DNA of 64,000 bases. Origin: Proteles cristata cristata. Its lineage: Eukaryota; Chordata; Mammalia; Carnivora; Hyaenidae. The position numbers were made by a program, and so were the translations under genes. Under the pieces are notes generated by a model. It was not told where the DNA came from. It did no database searches and was given only the letters and a program-made list of their open reading frames with translations. Location of the stretch: positions 558,001 to 622,000 of the forward strand of contig JAESUZ010003505.1 in assembly GCA_017311185.1 (NCBI GenBank). The letters are read 5' to 3'. This document shows positions 46,768 through 58,902 of this stretch, in pieces; position 1 is the stretch's first letter; each line of letters opens with the position of its first letter.

Positions 46768-47065
46768 ACAAAAGGAGATTTTAGAAGCACACAGAGGAAA
46801 AGACAACATGATCTTAGAGGCACACATCAGAGTGATGTGGCCACAGGCCAAGGCATCCCAGAACCACTGCCAACAGCTGGAAAGGTCAAGAAACAGATTC
46901 TCCTACAGAGCCCAGAAGAGAGCATGGCACTGACAATATCTGATCTAGCCCATGGAAACTAATGTCATATTTCTGAACTCAAGAATTATAAGAGAGTAAA
47001 TACACATTACTGTACCATTAAGTTCCTGATAATTTGTTACAGAAACCATAGGAAATGAATGCAGG

Positions 47066-47660
47066 GGGCATTCATGGTGAAGGAACAGAGCTACGGGAAC
47101 AATTTTGCTGAAAGCAAAGTTCATCAATTTAAACTCAAACATTTCAGCTTAACTTTATGTGAATTAATATAGTGGATAAGTCACCATTGTCTAAGAGTAC
47201 AGTAGCTTGAGATCCATTCAGCATAGTGCAGAGGATACGGATTAGTAGAGGAGAGTTTGACCTTCTTATACCTTTGTTTTTCCAAATGTTGAAAGGAAGG
47301 GAGGAAAGAGCCTTCAGAAATCTCATCCAGTAATTCAGGATATGTATTCTGAAGGAAAGAGGGAGTTAAAAAATTATCAAATTCTGGGAGTGATTAAGAA
47401 AGATACACCTGGTGGTGTACCTTGGTGAAGACAATGAGTAAACTACAATTCTGCCTATCTGGAACATGAAAGTTTTAAATAGTAATGATGGAAGATGATG
47501 ACAAGATGGGGTCAGAAGTGCCCAAAACACAATTTAACAAGGTTTTAAAAATACATCCTATCACTCTTCCTGCTGATATGCCCTAGATATTATCTAAAAT
47601 CTGAAAGTGAATTGAACACTTAAGATTAGATGGGAAACTGGAAAAGAAGCTCTACACACT
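47066..47660. other. Unique stretch, no gene seen
   Basis: Possibly a further decayed part of the L2 that follows, but no block matched well enough to call. Confidence 0.35.
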
Positions 47661-47853
47661 GAGGCACCTGGGTGGCTCAGTCAGTTGAGCCTCTGGCTTC
47701 AGCTCATTTCATGGTCTCATGGTTCATGAGTTCAAGTCCCACACCGGGCTCTCTGCTGTCAACACAGAGCCCACTTGGGATCCTCTCTGCCCCTGCCCTG
47801 CTTCCGTTCTCTCTCTGTCTCTCCAAAATAAACAAACATTAAAAAAAAAAAAA
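47661..47853 (+). mobile_element. Feline-type SINE beside L2
   Basis: Head 'gaggcacctgggtggctcag', 'gagttcaagtcccacaccgg', shortened CT block, and tail 'aataaacaaacatt' followed by about 13 A. Flanks 'actggaaaagaag' and 'gttggaaaacagaag' may be a decayed target duplication. Confidence 0.93.
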
Positions 47854-47855
47854 GT

Positions 47856-49170
47856 AGTTGGAAAACAGAAGGGATGCACAGAGTGAGCTCTGGGGGATTC
47901 CAACTCTTGAGAAAGGATAGAGAGGAGAAAGCCAAAGGAGAACAAGAGAAAGAGAAGTGTGTGTGTGGGGTGGGGGGTGGGGGGCGGCACAGGGAAGTGT
48001 GTGTCCTAGAAATCCAGCCAAGAAAATGACTGAAGGAGAGAAGACCAACTGTCCAAAGCTGATAGGTCAAGGGAAAAAAAGATGGAATGAATATTCACTA
48101 TTGATTTTAGGAAGGTGAGGGGTCCCTGGTGACCGTCACAAAAAGCACTGTCAGTAGAGTTGTCTGATTACGGAGTTACTTTATCCCTATCACAAACCAA
48201 ATCTTTGCTGAAGTATTTGGACACACTGCTTCTGTGGGGTTGATGAAATTAGATGGGATTCTCTTGATTGCCTTAAGATAAATATTTTCCTCAAAGACCG
48301 TTAGTCCTTAAAACTGACACTTGGGGGATGAAAAGGGGGAAAAAATTAGGTTAGACAACTTTCCCAAGGAGTTTCCCTCAATATGGGAGGGAAAACAGGA
48401 AGTTTGTTATAAGAATAAAAAATAAAAGGCACCAATGATACTGAAGAAGTGATGGGAGGGGAAGTGCTGGGGCAAGTCTCTGAAAAAGGGAAGAGATTGG
48501 ATCAAGGACACAGGTGTGGGAAGGTAGCTACCGGTGGGAGAGCATGTGAGCTCTTTAGATATAACATTCATCAAGGCTTCTGGAAGGAATGGCATTCGGG
48601 GAGGTGCAGTGGTACCAGAAGCTAAACACTCAGGTTTGGAGGGAGAGCGACCCATTTGAGGATGGATGATCCCAGCTGAGAGTAGAGGTGGAGTTTGGGT
48701 GACATAAGAGTCAACTCTGACATTTTTCAGGAAGCAAGAAGGCAGAATGATTTGGACGTGTCAAATGAACAAAAAAGACAATCCCCTCACTGAGAAACCA
48801 AGTGATCCCTAGGTATGTGGGAACCCCGGAGAGCTCACACTGAAACTTACGAAGGCTGGAAGGTAGATTGTGTCTACACGGAAGGGCAAGAGAGAGGAGA
48901 AGGATCAAAGGACAAGATGAGTGTGTAGGGTATTTTGCGAATGATGAACCATGAGTTCCAGAGGGCTCAATGGAAGTTTCTAGAATTGGGGATAGATAGC
49001 AGGGGTGGGGGGGGGGTGAGTGAGGTTCAGTAAAGGGAATTAAACCACATGACCAGAGCTTTGTTTGGTGACAACCTAAAGAATAGCTAAGGACAGAGTG
49101 AGATTAGTCTTCTTGTTTTAAGATAGTTTGTGGGGCCCAAACTGTGAGTGATGTGAAAAAAAAATTGAGA
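47856..49170 (-). mobile_element. Large L2 LINE relic
   Basis: About 1.3 kb of inverted L2, the longest ancient LINE here. Blocks in order: 'ctctgggggattccaactct', 'gtgtcctagaaatccagcca', 'aactgtccaaagctgatagg' then 'tcaaggg', 'aggggtccctggtgaccgtc', 'gtagctaccggtgggagagc', 'gcttctggaaggaatggcat'. These follow the inverted coding-to-3' order of L2. Several minus-strand frames of 65-103 codons fall inside but none gives a continuous polymerase. Purine-rich bias is normal for this strand of L2. Confidence 0.6.
47956..47990 (+). repeat. GT/G-rich low-complexity run
   Basis: Five GT units followed by three G-runs (4, 6 and 6 G) and 'cgg'. Three long runs plus a GG could at best give a weak quadruplex. 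A similar G-run sits at 48994-49016. Confidence 0.8.
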
Positions 49171-52100
49171 TCAGGTGGCCTATCAAAGAGATGACAGAGT
49201 TCTGGGTTTCTCATCTAATTGTTGATGGGAAGGTAGAGGTCTCTGGAGAGGAAATCTTGCTTGCCACTGAAAGGACTCCTAAGGTCCTTATATGCCCCTG
49301 AGTCAGGAATGGAAGTCAGAAAAAAAAATCATGTGCCTCAAATCTCAGTGGTTCTACTCAGTCCCGATTTTAAAAGGAGAGGGGATAAGGGGAGCATTTA
49401 AATCCAAGGTCATTGAGATGCATACTTACCAATCCTGCGTCAGAGCCATGCAACTACTGAAGGTAACTGTACAATGCTTGATTTATAGAATGGATTTGGT
49501 TTTGGTTTTGTTTTAAAAAGTTCTATAGTGTATTTGTCCTGGCTCCGCAGAGCTATTGCTACACCTGTTCTGTTCAGAGAGTTATATTTTCTTGTTTACT
49601 AACCATGAATTACCTTTCTTAGGGCTAAGGACTCTTAAGAATTGAATAGCAATGAATAGCTATGCAACCTTGAAAACGTGGCAGGCATCAAATTTTACTG
49701 AAAGGTTTATGTCTAATCTAATGGCCACATGCTCCAGTCCTGTGATCACAAACCTCCCTCCCCCTCCCCTAAACTTCAGAATAAGAGACGTACTTAGAAT
49801 ATCCTTTTGTAACACAGAGTTCTATTAAGAAAGTCTGTTTTAAAAAATAGATGTTACCTCTGCTGTTTCACTTACAGGCGTTCTGTCATTATGTGAGAAG
49901 GTCAATCATTCACTCATCTTTGTCTTTGGCACTTCACACACCTGCGGGAACAGTGGATAGCTTAAGGAATGGGAAGCTGGAATACTTCACGTCACTTAAC
50001 TCAGTGTGTATGTGTACCCACTTGAGTAAGTAAGCGTGAAAATCTGCCTAGCGTCAACTCTGGGAGCAAATCAGAATGTACAGGGCCAGTCGTATGTGGA
50101 GTTAAATAGTTGCCTGGATACGTTATACAATTTAAAAATACTTTTTCAGTTACAAATATCAAAAAGACGATTTTTCAATGGACTGACAGATTATAATGTA
50201 AAAAAAGAAAAAAACAAGTGAGGATGAGAAAGTTTACAAAAGGCAACTCTCAGGGGTCAGGGTAACTTGGTCCCCAGAGGCACTGAGCAACCACGTGGAG
50301 CATAAGTGAATCAGATCAGTGTCCCTTGGTTGTCCATGTTCCTTGTAACATTGTCTGCAACACAGGATGGTCCTGAATAGGAAAGAAGATTATCGGCAAT
50401 GCTTTTCAGATTAAATTATCCTGAATACATCCTGAACATTAATCAAACGTTGCATTTGCATATATATTTTTTTAAAACAAGGGCTTGCAAAGTAGCAGCC
50501 TTTCTCTTTATTTCATTGGTAGAAATCATTTAATTATTTTAATTGAAGTGTTTGAAGACTGTATAGCATGCCTTTAGTTTTGACTGGGGCTTTAGTGTTT
50601 TGAATTTATAAGAATTTGGCATTGTTCCTATCTAATTTGTTACGTGCACAAAAGAAGACATGAAAAGCCAGTTAGCAAAACAGAAATTACAAACTATAAA
50701 TTGTCAACTTTGAGAGCTGGATAGAAAAGCATAAAGGAAAAAAACTTAAAGTCTTTCCTAAAATCTGTAATTGGAAAAAAACAAAACAAAACAGTGGTTG
50801 AAAACCAAATCATGTTAAATACCAGTACCTGATGACTAAAATGCCTTTGCTAAATCAACAAAATATTAATAATCTGGAAACTCAGAAAACAGTCCTGATA
50901 AGGGAAAGTCCTGATTTTTTATTATACATTTAAATGCCCTCTTCCCACCCAGGTAATAATAGGAAGAAGATTAAGACAGGAAAACAGATATAATCCTGAT
51001 GTTCTCATTGTAGAATAAGAGTCACTAAGATAATTAATAAAAAACTGTATTCCAAAATTATAGAAATAAATACAGATGTTAAGTCTCCGAGATACAGAGA
51101 AAGCACCACATGGATAATGTATTAAGTATGCAAATAATATTTCAGAATATACATATGGCTATGAATATATTTTTAATACTTTCACACTTTAAGATAAAAG
51201 CAATACTATATTTAAGCATTGCTATTATCTTTTTGTATAATTGCCTCAGATACTTTAGGCAAAGTATAAGTAATCAAACTTATATTTAATGAATATATTT
51301 ATAGTGTTGCAGTCAAGGGGTTTATGTAATAACATGCCGGTAAAATGCATGTTTCTGTATGTATTTGATCCCACATGAAAAGTAATTTATCAGAGTGCAG
51401 GCTTATAGTCTTATGTACCTTATTCTTTATATTACATTCTGTTTTCTGTGTAACTGTGAAACTATATTTTTGTTAAGTTTCATTTTATATTATAAATATA
51501 TTGGAAGAGTTCCAAATCTTAGAGATTTTGACTAAATACATTGTACTTGTAATTTCATGTAAGGATTTCAATAACATTTTAAAAAATGTGAAGATATATG
51601 GAAAAATGAGTCATAAGAATAGAAAAGAGAAAATACATTCTTTCCTAATTATATATATTGAAGGTGTTGGCCTCAGGTTAAGTTTATCACAAAAATGGAA
51701 TTCATAGAGCAAAGAAAGTCAAGTGTTCTGTAGAGCTGTTGCAGAGAGGGGTGAGTAGGTAAAGAGAAAAGTTGTGAGAGTATAAGAGAAGTCACCATGC
51801 ATCAAGTTCATAAGCGATCAAGTCCTAATTAGGTTCTAGCTCATGTGTGTTCCTTTGAAGACCTTTCTCATCTAGAGCCCACATTGGGACATGTATCCAA
51901 AAGCACCAAGCAAAGATTGGAATCTAATATGAGGTTGTTGAGAAGGAGGTAGAATCAGCTTCTATATCAGATGATTTACATATCCCTGAAGAGAGAGAAT
52001 ATAAGGGGAGGCAATGTCCAGTTAACCTCTGGACGCCCCTTAACACTGGAGAAGGAAAAATCCTCTCCATGTTTTTATGAAACAGTGAACATCCTTGAAC

Positions 52101-53632
52101 TTTTTAATTTAAAAAACTTGACATGCCCCTTCATGATTTCTCGACATCAGTCTCTAATGCCAAAGCTGTGTGGCAGAAATCAAAACAAGAATAGCTTTTG
52201 CTTCTGTTATGTTAATGACTCCCTCTTTCAAGTATTATCAACTTGAATTTAACTGTAAAGAAAACAAATGAATTTTTATATTTCAAGTCCAAGTATCTGG
52301 ACCCACTGCCATTGATCTTTGCTTTATCTCTTTGGGGTGGTGTTTCCTTGTTTGAAAAAATGGATATTTCCCTGTATGATGGAAATGAGGTGATAATAGA
52401 AGTCTAAAGTTGAGGCTATACCTTGCTGGGGACATTTTAATAATCACATAACAAATCTACCAACTTTATGAAATCTGATTTGTGTTATCAAGTCATTCAT
52501 GAAACACAGATACTTTTATTGGAGTCAAAGCTTTTGAAAAGTGTTAGGCAAAAAATACTAGAACTTGCCATGTTCAGACATACTGTATCAAGACTAGGGC
52601 TTAGTTTCATCTCTGGGAAATTTTATTTTCAGTCTGCAGCATAAGCATGGGATAGATCACTTGTCAATATCCCTTAATAGACAAAGGAAAGCCTAAATGA
52701 GAACAAAAATGGAATTGGCAGTACAATAAAAATGACAAAGTCAGGCTGAGCTCTCTTTTGGATCACTGCAATTTATATTCATTAAAATCACTCAGCTCGA
52801 TAAGCTGGCTTTCTGAAATACCACGAACAAATTGTTAAAGAGCTGTCATTATACTCTTGCCCAGTTAGATAATCAGTTCCTTATTGTGGAAATAGAAATC
52901 ACGTCCTGGGTTTGATTGAGTGTCTGACTTGGTGGCTCATGTGAGTTGTAATGTTGCCGGATTCCAAGGGCTCATTCTTGAGTGGTATCGTGTGGTCCTG
53001 AATCCAAACCCAAGCTTGGTATAACTTTCATGGGAGGTTGGGTAAAAGAGTATGGGTTAATTCTGGGGGAAGAATTATTTAAAAACCCAGTTTTGAGTGA
53101 CACAGTGGACACCCTGGCTATCTGTATACAAGGCCGACTCAGCATTTGACAATTTTCAGTTGAATTTTCTGGTTCACTGTGACTTGAGAGAGAGCAAGCA
53201 TAACCTTCATTACAGGGCTATTACTCCTATTTATTACTACTTAAATGCACTGGTTCGACATGAAACACCTCTCTGAGAGTGAAAGGTAGAATTGGAAACC
53301 ATATGCATTTGTTCGACTGTGTTCATTGCTGAATGCTTCCAATTGAAATTTCTTTTCAGTGTATACTTTTACATCTAATATGAGGAGGCATTCTTATTAC
53401 CCCCATTGATGAGATAACAGATCTACCAGAGATACCTCATCCGGAACAGTAAAGAACCTGTACATCAAAGCATGTCTTCTCACTTAGCATTTCATTTTCT
53501 TTTTTCCTAAAATACTCTCCTGTTTTCCCTTGAAAATCACGTAACTTTTGTGACTTTATCAAAGGAAATTTCCAACATATGCACAGGACAGTAAAGCTTA
53601 AATGAGCAACATGGAGTGCTTTTAGCACATTC
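49171..53632. other. SINE-free unique interval, no gene seen
   Basis: About 4.5 kb with no feline SINE, LTR or L1 recognised. Plus frames at 51501-51707 and 51971-52246 (68 and 91 codons) and others lack domains and splice context. The block 52740-52960 is of mixed composition and could be a conserved noncoding element, but that needs alignment. The stretch 50.6-51.5 kb is very AT-rich. Confidence 0.4.
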
Positions 53633-53730
53633 GTTTATTCACTCATTCATTCAACAGCATCGTACAGACATGTACTGGCTGCTTACTATGTGTTAGACAC
53701 TGTACCGTTTGCCGGTGATTAAAAAATAAT
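53633..53730 (-). mobile_element. L2 LINE 3' tail
   Basis: 'tcactcattcattcaacagc', 'ctgcttactatgtgttagac' and 'actgtaccgtttgccggtga' fit the inverted L2 end ('tcattcattcaacaaatatt', 'ctactatgtgccaggcactg', 'tctaggcgctgggga'). Confidence 0.6.
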
Positions 53731-53771
53731 AATAAATAAAAGAAAGGAAGAATAAGCCACAGCTCACTTTT

Positions 53772-53988
53772 TTTTTTTCTTATATTTTTATTTATTTCTA
53801 GGATAGAGAGAGACAGCGTGAGCAAGGGAGGGTCAGAGAGAGAGGGAGACACAGACTCTGAAACAGGCTCCAGGCTCTGAGCTGGCAGTCAGCACAGAGC
53901 CCGACGCGGGGCTCGAACCCACGAACCGCGAGATCATGACCTAAGCGAAAGTCGGATGCTTAACCGACTAAGCCACCCAGGCGCCCAT
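53772..53988 (-). mobile_element. Young feline-type SINE
   Basis: Close to consensus and CpG-rich: 'gcccgacgcggggctcgaac', 'ccacgaaccgcgagatcatg', ending 'gactaagccacccaggcgcc'. A perfect 14-base duplication, cacagctcactttt, at 53758-53771 and 53989-54002. It shares 'gagctggcagtcagcac', 'cctaagcgaaagtc' and 'gactaagcc' with the copy at 60904, and with no other copy here. Confidence 0.97.
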
Positions 53989-54002
53989 CACAGCTCACTT
54001 TT

Positions 54003-55038
54003 AAACAGGACCGACTTCTTTTGAGCTGGAAATAAAATAGTTTGAATCCAGCTAACATTTTTAACTTTGGATCAAACCTCATTGAACACATATATGTCAG
54101 GTTCAAGAAGATAGTAGAAACCAAGGCATTTGGGAAAATAGTGAATTAGCTTGTATTTAACAGCCATGCATTGGCAGCTGCTTTGTTTTGGTCAAGGTGC
54201 TCAGTGCTCAGGCTAAAAGAAAATGAATTAAGAACAAAATTGACTTGAACACTTTGCTTTGTTCGTAAATTTGTCATCGCCTTCTATTTTAGGTAGAAAT
54301 TAGGCTCTGTACTGTACCCTGGACAGTAACTCTCTAAAATTTTTATGTTTCAAATAACGAGTGTGAGAATACTATTAAATATAGTCTGAACAACATGATT
54401 CTACCCTCAATTCCTTGCTAACCTTTCTCTTTTCACACAATTCTGGAAGTGCTTGTACCTAGAAAATTTTACATAGCAATTAATGTACAAAGATTTTTTC
54501 TCCCAATGTTCTTTCTCATTGTTTCTGGGACAAAGCTTCATGTTGATGATCTAGAACACATTTTAGCAACCCCTTACTAGTAGCAGTTTCTATCCGCAGG
54601 AGCTGGTCAATGGTCAATGGAAAGAACCTGAATCCAGCCAGAAGAGTGTGTGCTTTTGCTGGGAGGGTCTCCCCTACACTTGCTACAGTTTTACTCCTTG
54701 GACTTCACATGCTTTCACGCTCTGTGCAAGTAAAATTTTATTTATTTCTACTACCAGCTATTGGATACCTGGAACAATTATCAAACTCCATGATTTTCAT
54801 AAGTTTATTTTGTTCTGCCTTTTCAGTTCCAACTTTATACCCAAAGTATTGCCCTGATGGGTTTTTTTCCCCCCAGATCTTAATCAAAAGCTCAAATCCT
54901 AGGCACTTTGGAATATTTTTCCAAGTGTGATTATTATTAAACTATGAACCTATCAGAATTAAAATCTTAACACCTTAAACTGAAAGGCATAAAGAAGATA
55001 CACCTCGTATGTTAAGCGTTAAACTAAGTACACAAAAG
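54003..55038. other. Unique stretch, no gene seen
   Basis: Plus frames at 54610-54930 (106 codons) and 54648-54857 overlap in different frames. No domain, and no repeat confidently assigned. Confidence 0.4.
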
Positions 55039-55162
55039 GGTTGCCAGATTTTGCAAATGAAAATATGTACTATATGAGACTTAGTTATACTTAAAAAAAA
55101 ATCATTTGTTGTTTATCTGTAATTTAAATTTAAATGGGCAATCTGTATTTTCTCTGACAACC
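55039..55162. mobile_element. Palindromic MITE (MER53-like)
   Basis: The ends are inverted copies: left 'ggttgccagattttgcaaat', right the complement of 'ggttgtcagagaaaatacag'. The interior 'cttagttatacttaaaaaaa' and 'catttgttgtttatctgtaa' also fits a known palindromic, nonautonomous mammalian DNA transposon. The MER53 name is from memory. Confidence 0.6.
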
Positions 55163-55692
55163 CTGACTGTAGACCTACATGAAATACAAGCATTCTCCTG
55201 AGCATACAAAAAAAAAAAAAAAAAACTATCAAAAAGGAAGTAATTAATTCATTACTGAGAGCATTCTTATTTGTTGAATCAGAACTGTAACTTAGAGTTC
55301 TAATACATCAAAAAACCATATACTGAAGAATTTCATAGGGAGATTAAATACCTTAAATTGCTTTTAATGGTAGCAGGGGACATGGCTTGTTCACAGGAAG
55401 CTTTCCATATTAAAGTAGAAAAAAAATATCAGATCACCTGAATGTTTTAAGTAAATAACATTTGGTCCTAATTTTGGAAAATGTAATTCCATTATTAGGA
55501 AAAAAAAAAGCTGAAATGGTAAACAGGGGAAGGGAATGTAGCCAATCTTGATATATTTTATTTCTAAATTTTCTTCTGTAAAAAATACTTTAGAAACCAA
55601 AAATCTAATGAAAAGATTAAATTAAACAGAAAAGCTAAATTCTGTAAACTTTTATTCTTTAAATCTTTTAGAAATTACCTGAGAGTTCAAAA
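55163..55692. other. AT-rich unique stretch, poly-A run
   Basis: A run of about 19 A residues at 55208-55227 has no recognisable retroposed body upstream. No gene seen. Confidence 0.45.
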
Positions 55693-55930
55693 GCAAGGAT
55701 TCTGACCTAGGTTACTTTCAGTTTTTTGCACTGAACTTACCACTTCCTATCTGTGTGTCCTTGGGCAAATTAATCACCTTTTTATGCTTCAGTTTCTTTA
55801 ACTGTAAAGTGGAGATGGTAATATTCTCTAATTCACACAGTTATTTTGAGCAGGAAATGAGTTAGAATAAAATGCCTGACTCCGGGAAAGTGCTATGCAA
55901 GTATTAATGGTGGTAATTCATATTATTAAT
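55693..55930 (-). mobile_element. MIR SINE, well preserved
   Basis: Clear inverted MIR: 'ttaccacttcctatctgtgt', 'gtccttgggcaaattaatca', 'tgcttcagtttctttaactg', 'taaagtggagatggtaatat', 'aaagtgctatgcaagtatta'. The best MIR match in the window. Confidence 0.88.
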
Positions 55931-56215
55931 GTATATGATGCAGGATTTCTTTATTTGTTTACTTTGTTTTTAGTCCAGTGATCTAGAGGTGTCCCGATGA
56001 AGATGATAATAAAGTACCAAAAAAAAAAATCTCCTTCATCATTTTGTAAATGAACCCAGGGAAAATTGTAGTAATGACCAAATCCTAGCATGAACAATAA
56101 GAATAACAGCTGATTTCAAAAGTCCCTTTTAAAAAAATTCTTAGCAAATGTCATAACCAGAGATGGAGCTTTCAGTAGCAACTTTCTCTGGTATACTGGC
56201 GACACAGATAGCAAG

Positions 56216-56785
56216 CTGTGCTAGCTCAGGATGCTGTAACAAAAAACCTGGCTTAAACAATACTTTTGTTGCTCACAGTTATGGGGACTGTGAAGTTCAA
56301 GATCAAGGAACCAGCAGATTCACTTCTTTGTGGAGCCTCTTTCTGGCTTGCAGATAGTCAGCTTCTTGCTGTAACTTGTCAGGAGGAAGAGAGAAAGCTC
56401 TGTTGTCCCTTCCTTTTTGTTGTTTTGTTTTTAATGTTTATTCATTTTTTGAAAGAGAGAGACAGAGAGTGAGCAGTGGAGGGACAGAGAGAGAGGGAGG
56501 CACAGAATCTGAAACAGGCTCCAGGCTCTGAGCTGTCAGCACACAGCCTGATGCATTCCAACCCATGAACCATGAGATCATGACCTAAGCCAACGATGAT
56601 CGCTCACCGACTGAGCCACCCAGACGCTCTTTGTTGTTTTAAGTGCACTAACCCCTGTCTGGGAGTTGCACCCTCATGATCTGTAAACCTAATTATCTCC
56701 CGAATACCATCCTATTGTGAATTAGGGCTTCTATATATGAATTTTGATGGAACAACAACGTTCAGTGTGTAACACCAGCCTATGT
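56216..56785 (-). mobile_element. MaLR LTR (MST/MLT1-type) split by a SINE
   Basis: Inverted LTR of an ERVL-MaLR element: 'aggatgctgtaacaaaaaac', 'ctggcttaaacaatactttt', 'gaagttcaagatcaaggaac', 'cagcagattcacttcttt'. After the SINE come 'ctaattatctcccgaatacc' and 'ttagggcttctatatatgaa', ending near 'ttcagtgtgtaacacc'. No internal genes remain. Plus frames 56163-56472 lie inside and are not genes. Confidence 0.85.
56427..56626 (-). mobile_element. Feline-type SINE nested in MaLR LTR
   Basis: Reverse-oriented, ending 'cgactgagccacccagacgc'. Base-form 'gagctgtcagcac'. Target duplication ctttttgttgtttt (56413-56426) and ctctttgttgtttt (56627-56640) has one mismatch. Confidence 0.96.
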
Positions 56786-57372
56786 CATTTTTGTCCAAAT
56801 GTATTCACACTAAACACCCTGTGCTCACAGCACATGCCTGGGAACGGCATCCCCCTGAAGAGTGCAGGGTATCAGAGAAGCCTTCCCTTTCATCAGATCT
56901 GTGCTTTATTTCTTCATAAACAGTTTTGACCTCAAGTGGTATTTTCTTTTTCCTATCTGCCCTCTCTCTATTTATTTTCTTCTTAAAATCAAAAGTGGAA
57001 AGGAAGAGTGATATTCAAAGTGATTGGAGGCAGCCGTTGTGCATTGTAACTGGATTCGGTCCACTGTTATCATTCCTTTCTATTTTCACATCAATGTTGC
57101 CTTGAAAAAATAGTATATGGTGGAGAGAAAAATGGCTCACAATTGATACGCAGTCCAGCCATGTGTATGTGATTTGTCTTCATATGGGGATAAAAACAGA
57201 TCAGATTTAAATGTTATAGAGAAATGTGTTTATCAGGGTCCATATGCATAGAATATCTATTGTTTTTTTTTTTTAATCTGAATACACATATACATATATT
57301 TTTCTTGGTAGTTCCCAGATTTGAAGACTAATAAGTAGGGGGAACGGAGCTTAATTTAGATTGAAAATAAAA
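56786..57372. other. Unique stretch, no gene seen
   Basis: T-run at 57262-57275 and short ATAC repeats. The frame 56744-56929 has no domain. Confidence 0.4.
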
Positions 57373-57387
57373 GTTTGGTAAGATGAG

Positions 57388-57613
57388 GGGCGCCTGGTTG
57401 GCTCAGTCAGTGATGTGTCCAACTTCGGCTCAGGTCGTGATCTGACAGTTTGTGGGTTCAAGCCCCGCGTTGTGCTCTATGCTGAGAGCTCAGAGCCTGG
57501 AGCCTGGTTCGGATTCTGTGTCTCCCTCTCTCTCTGCCCCTCCTTGGCTGATGACCTGTCTCTCTCTGTCTTTCAAAACTAAATTAAAATGTTAAAAAAA
57601 ATTGTACAAATAT
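57388..57613 (+). mobile_element. Feline-type SINE with perfect target duplication
   Basis: Head 'gggcgcctggttggctcagt', 'gtgggttcaagccccgcgtt', 'cagagcctggagcctggttc', CT block and 'actaaattaaaatgtt' tail. A perfect 15-base duplication, gtttggtaagatgag, at 57373-57387 and 57614-57628. Confidence 0.97.
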
Positions 57614-57628
57614 GTTTGGTAAGATGAG

Positions 57629-58637
57629 TTATTACATTCCTTACATGAATAGTAGTAATAATAATAGTAATAATAGTAACAAAATGGAATCTATAATTAA
57701 GTAGATTCACATTGAAACAAAATACTACTCTATTATTAGTGACTGAAGTGATACTATCACAGAACAAAAAGACCACACTCGGGTGAATATACTTCTATGA
57801 ATAACACGCAGTTATCAAAGTATTAAAACTATATATTTAAAATGAAGTATTATTTCTAGAAATCAGTTTTCTGGTGGTCTCTCTTAAAGGATCTATAAGA
57901 AGTTCATGGATATATTTTTACAGGATTTAAAATGTATTTGTGTTTAGTAAATTTTAATATGTGTGGAATAGAAGCCATTTTCTTCATTTTGAGGAAAGTA
58001 CGTTTTTTTCTGGCTTGATATATTATGTTTATTTTAACCATCCTTTAAAATATTGAAAAACAAAAATAATACATTATTAGGAGTAAATATTCAACTGGAA
58101 TGTAATTAGATTGAATTTTCCCCTTCATTAAGCATATGGGCAAATCAGATATGCATTTTCATTTCGAAAGTTTATTATGGGGAAAATACATAATGTAATT
58201 ATAAGCATTCTCATTAATTTATCTTTGATTTCTTGCCATTCTGCATACATGTCCAATTTCACATTTGTGCAGGCCATTATCTTGAATGAAGTTTCTGCCT
58301 TAGGTTATCTGGATCGTCATTCACTTTCTGTCACTTACAGACAAATACTCACAGAAGTTACATTGATATTTAGTCGCTAAATTTTTTGAGAGGATAGGCA
58401 GGTAATGAAGTGAGTGACTATGAAAAATAGTTTTGAAGTTACTGATTAAGATTTGTAATTTATCAATATGGGTCACTTCTTAAACACATGCTATGCACTG
58501 GCCAATGATCGTGAGGAGGATATTACCTTTTAAGTAAAGTATAATAAAGAGGAATATCTAAATGCTCTTGGAAAGTGCTGCTTACTCTGAGTGAGCAAAT
58601 TTGAGAAATTTGAGAGCTGAGTGTATGTCCTTTACTT
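57629..58637. other. AT-rich unique stretch with AAT repeat
   Basis: An (AAT/AGT)n run lies at 57649-57680. Frame 58177-58380 has no domain. No transposon recognised. Confidence 0.45.
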
Positions 58638-58653
58638 TGGCCTCAGCATAGCT

Positions 58654-58886
58654 TTTTTTTTTTTTTTTTTTTTCATTTTATTTGAGAGAGTGAGAATGAG
58701 GGGTGGGGGGAGAGAGAGAAAGAGGGAGGGAGGGAGGAGGGGAGTGAAGCAGAAAGAGAGAATCCCAAGCAGGCTCCATGCCCAGCACAGAGCCCAATTC
58801 AAGGCACAATTCCATGACCCTGGGATCACGACCTGAACCAAAATCAAGAGTCAGGGGCCCCAACAACTCAGCCAACCATGTGCTTC
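58654..58886 (-). mobile_element. Older CAN-SINE variant
   Basis: Reverse-oriented with a tail of about 20 T, a long GA/GGGA block, 'ccatgcccagcacagagccc' and an altered head ('caactcagccaaccatgtgc'). A 16-base target duplication with three mismatches (58638-58653; 58887-58902) agrees with greater age. Confidence 0.9.
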
Positions 58887-58902
58887 TGGTTTCAGCATAA
58901 CT

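Larger units (their letters stand above)
46330..47065 (+). mobile_element. MaLR LTR (MLT1-type) split by a SINE
   Basis: Plus-strand LTR of an old ERVL-MaLR element. Left part: 'gaatctgtgaatgttacctt', 'aaggatcttgagatgagaag', 'gattatccaggtggatccta'. Right part: 'agagtgatgtggccacaggc', 'caagaaacagattctcctac', 'gataatttgttacagaaacc'. The order and orientation match MLT1. Only an LTR, with no internal region. A GACA microsatellite (46422-46445) and a SINE (46568-46767) lie inside. Confidence 0.87.

Noticed and set aside
47956..49016. Strong G-quadruplex
   Set aside because: The first site has only three long G-runs plus a GG, and the second is one G run with few partners. Weak support.
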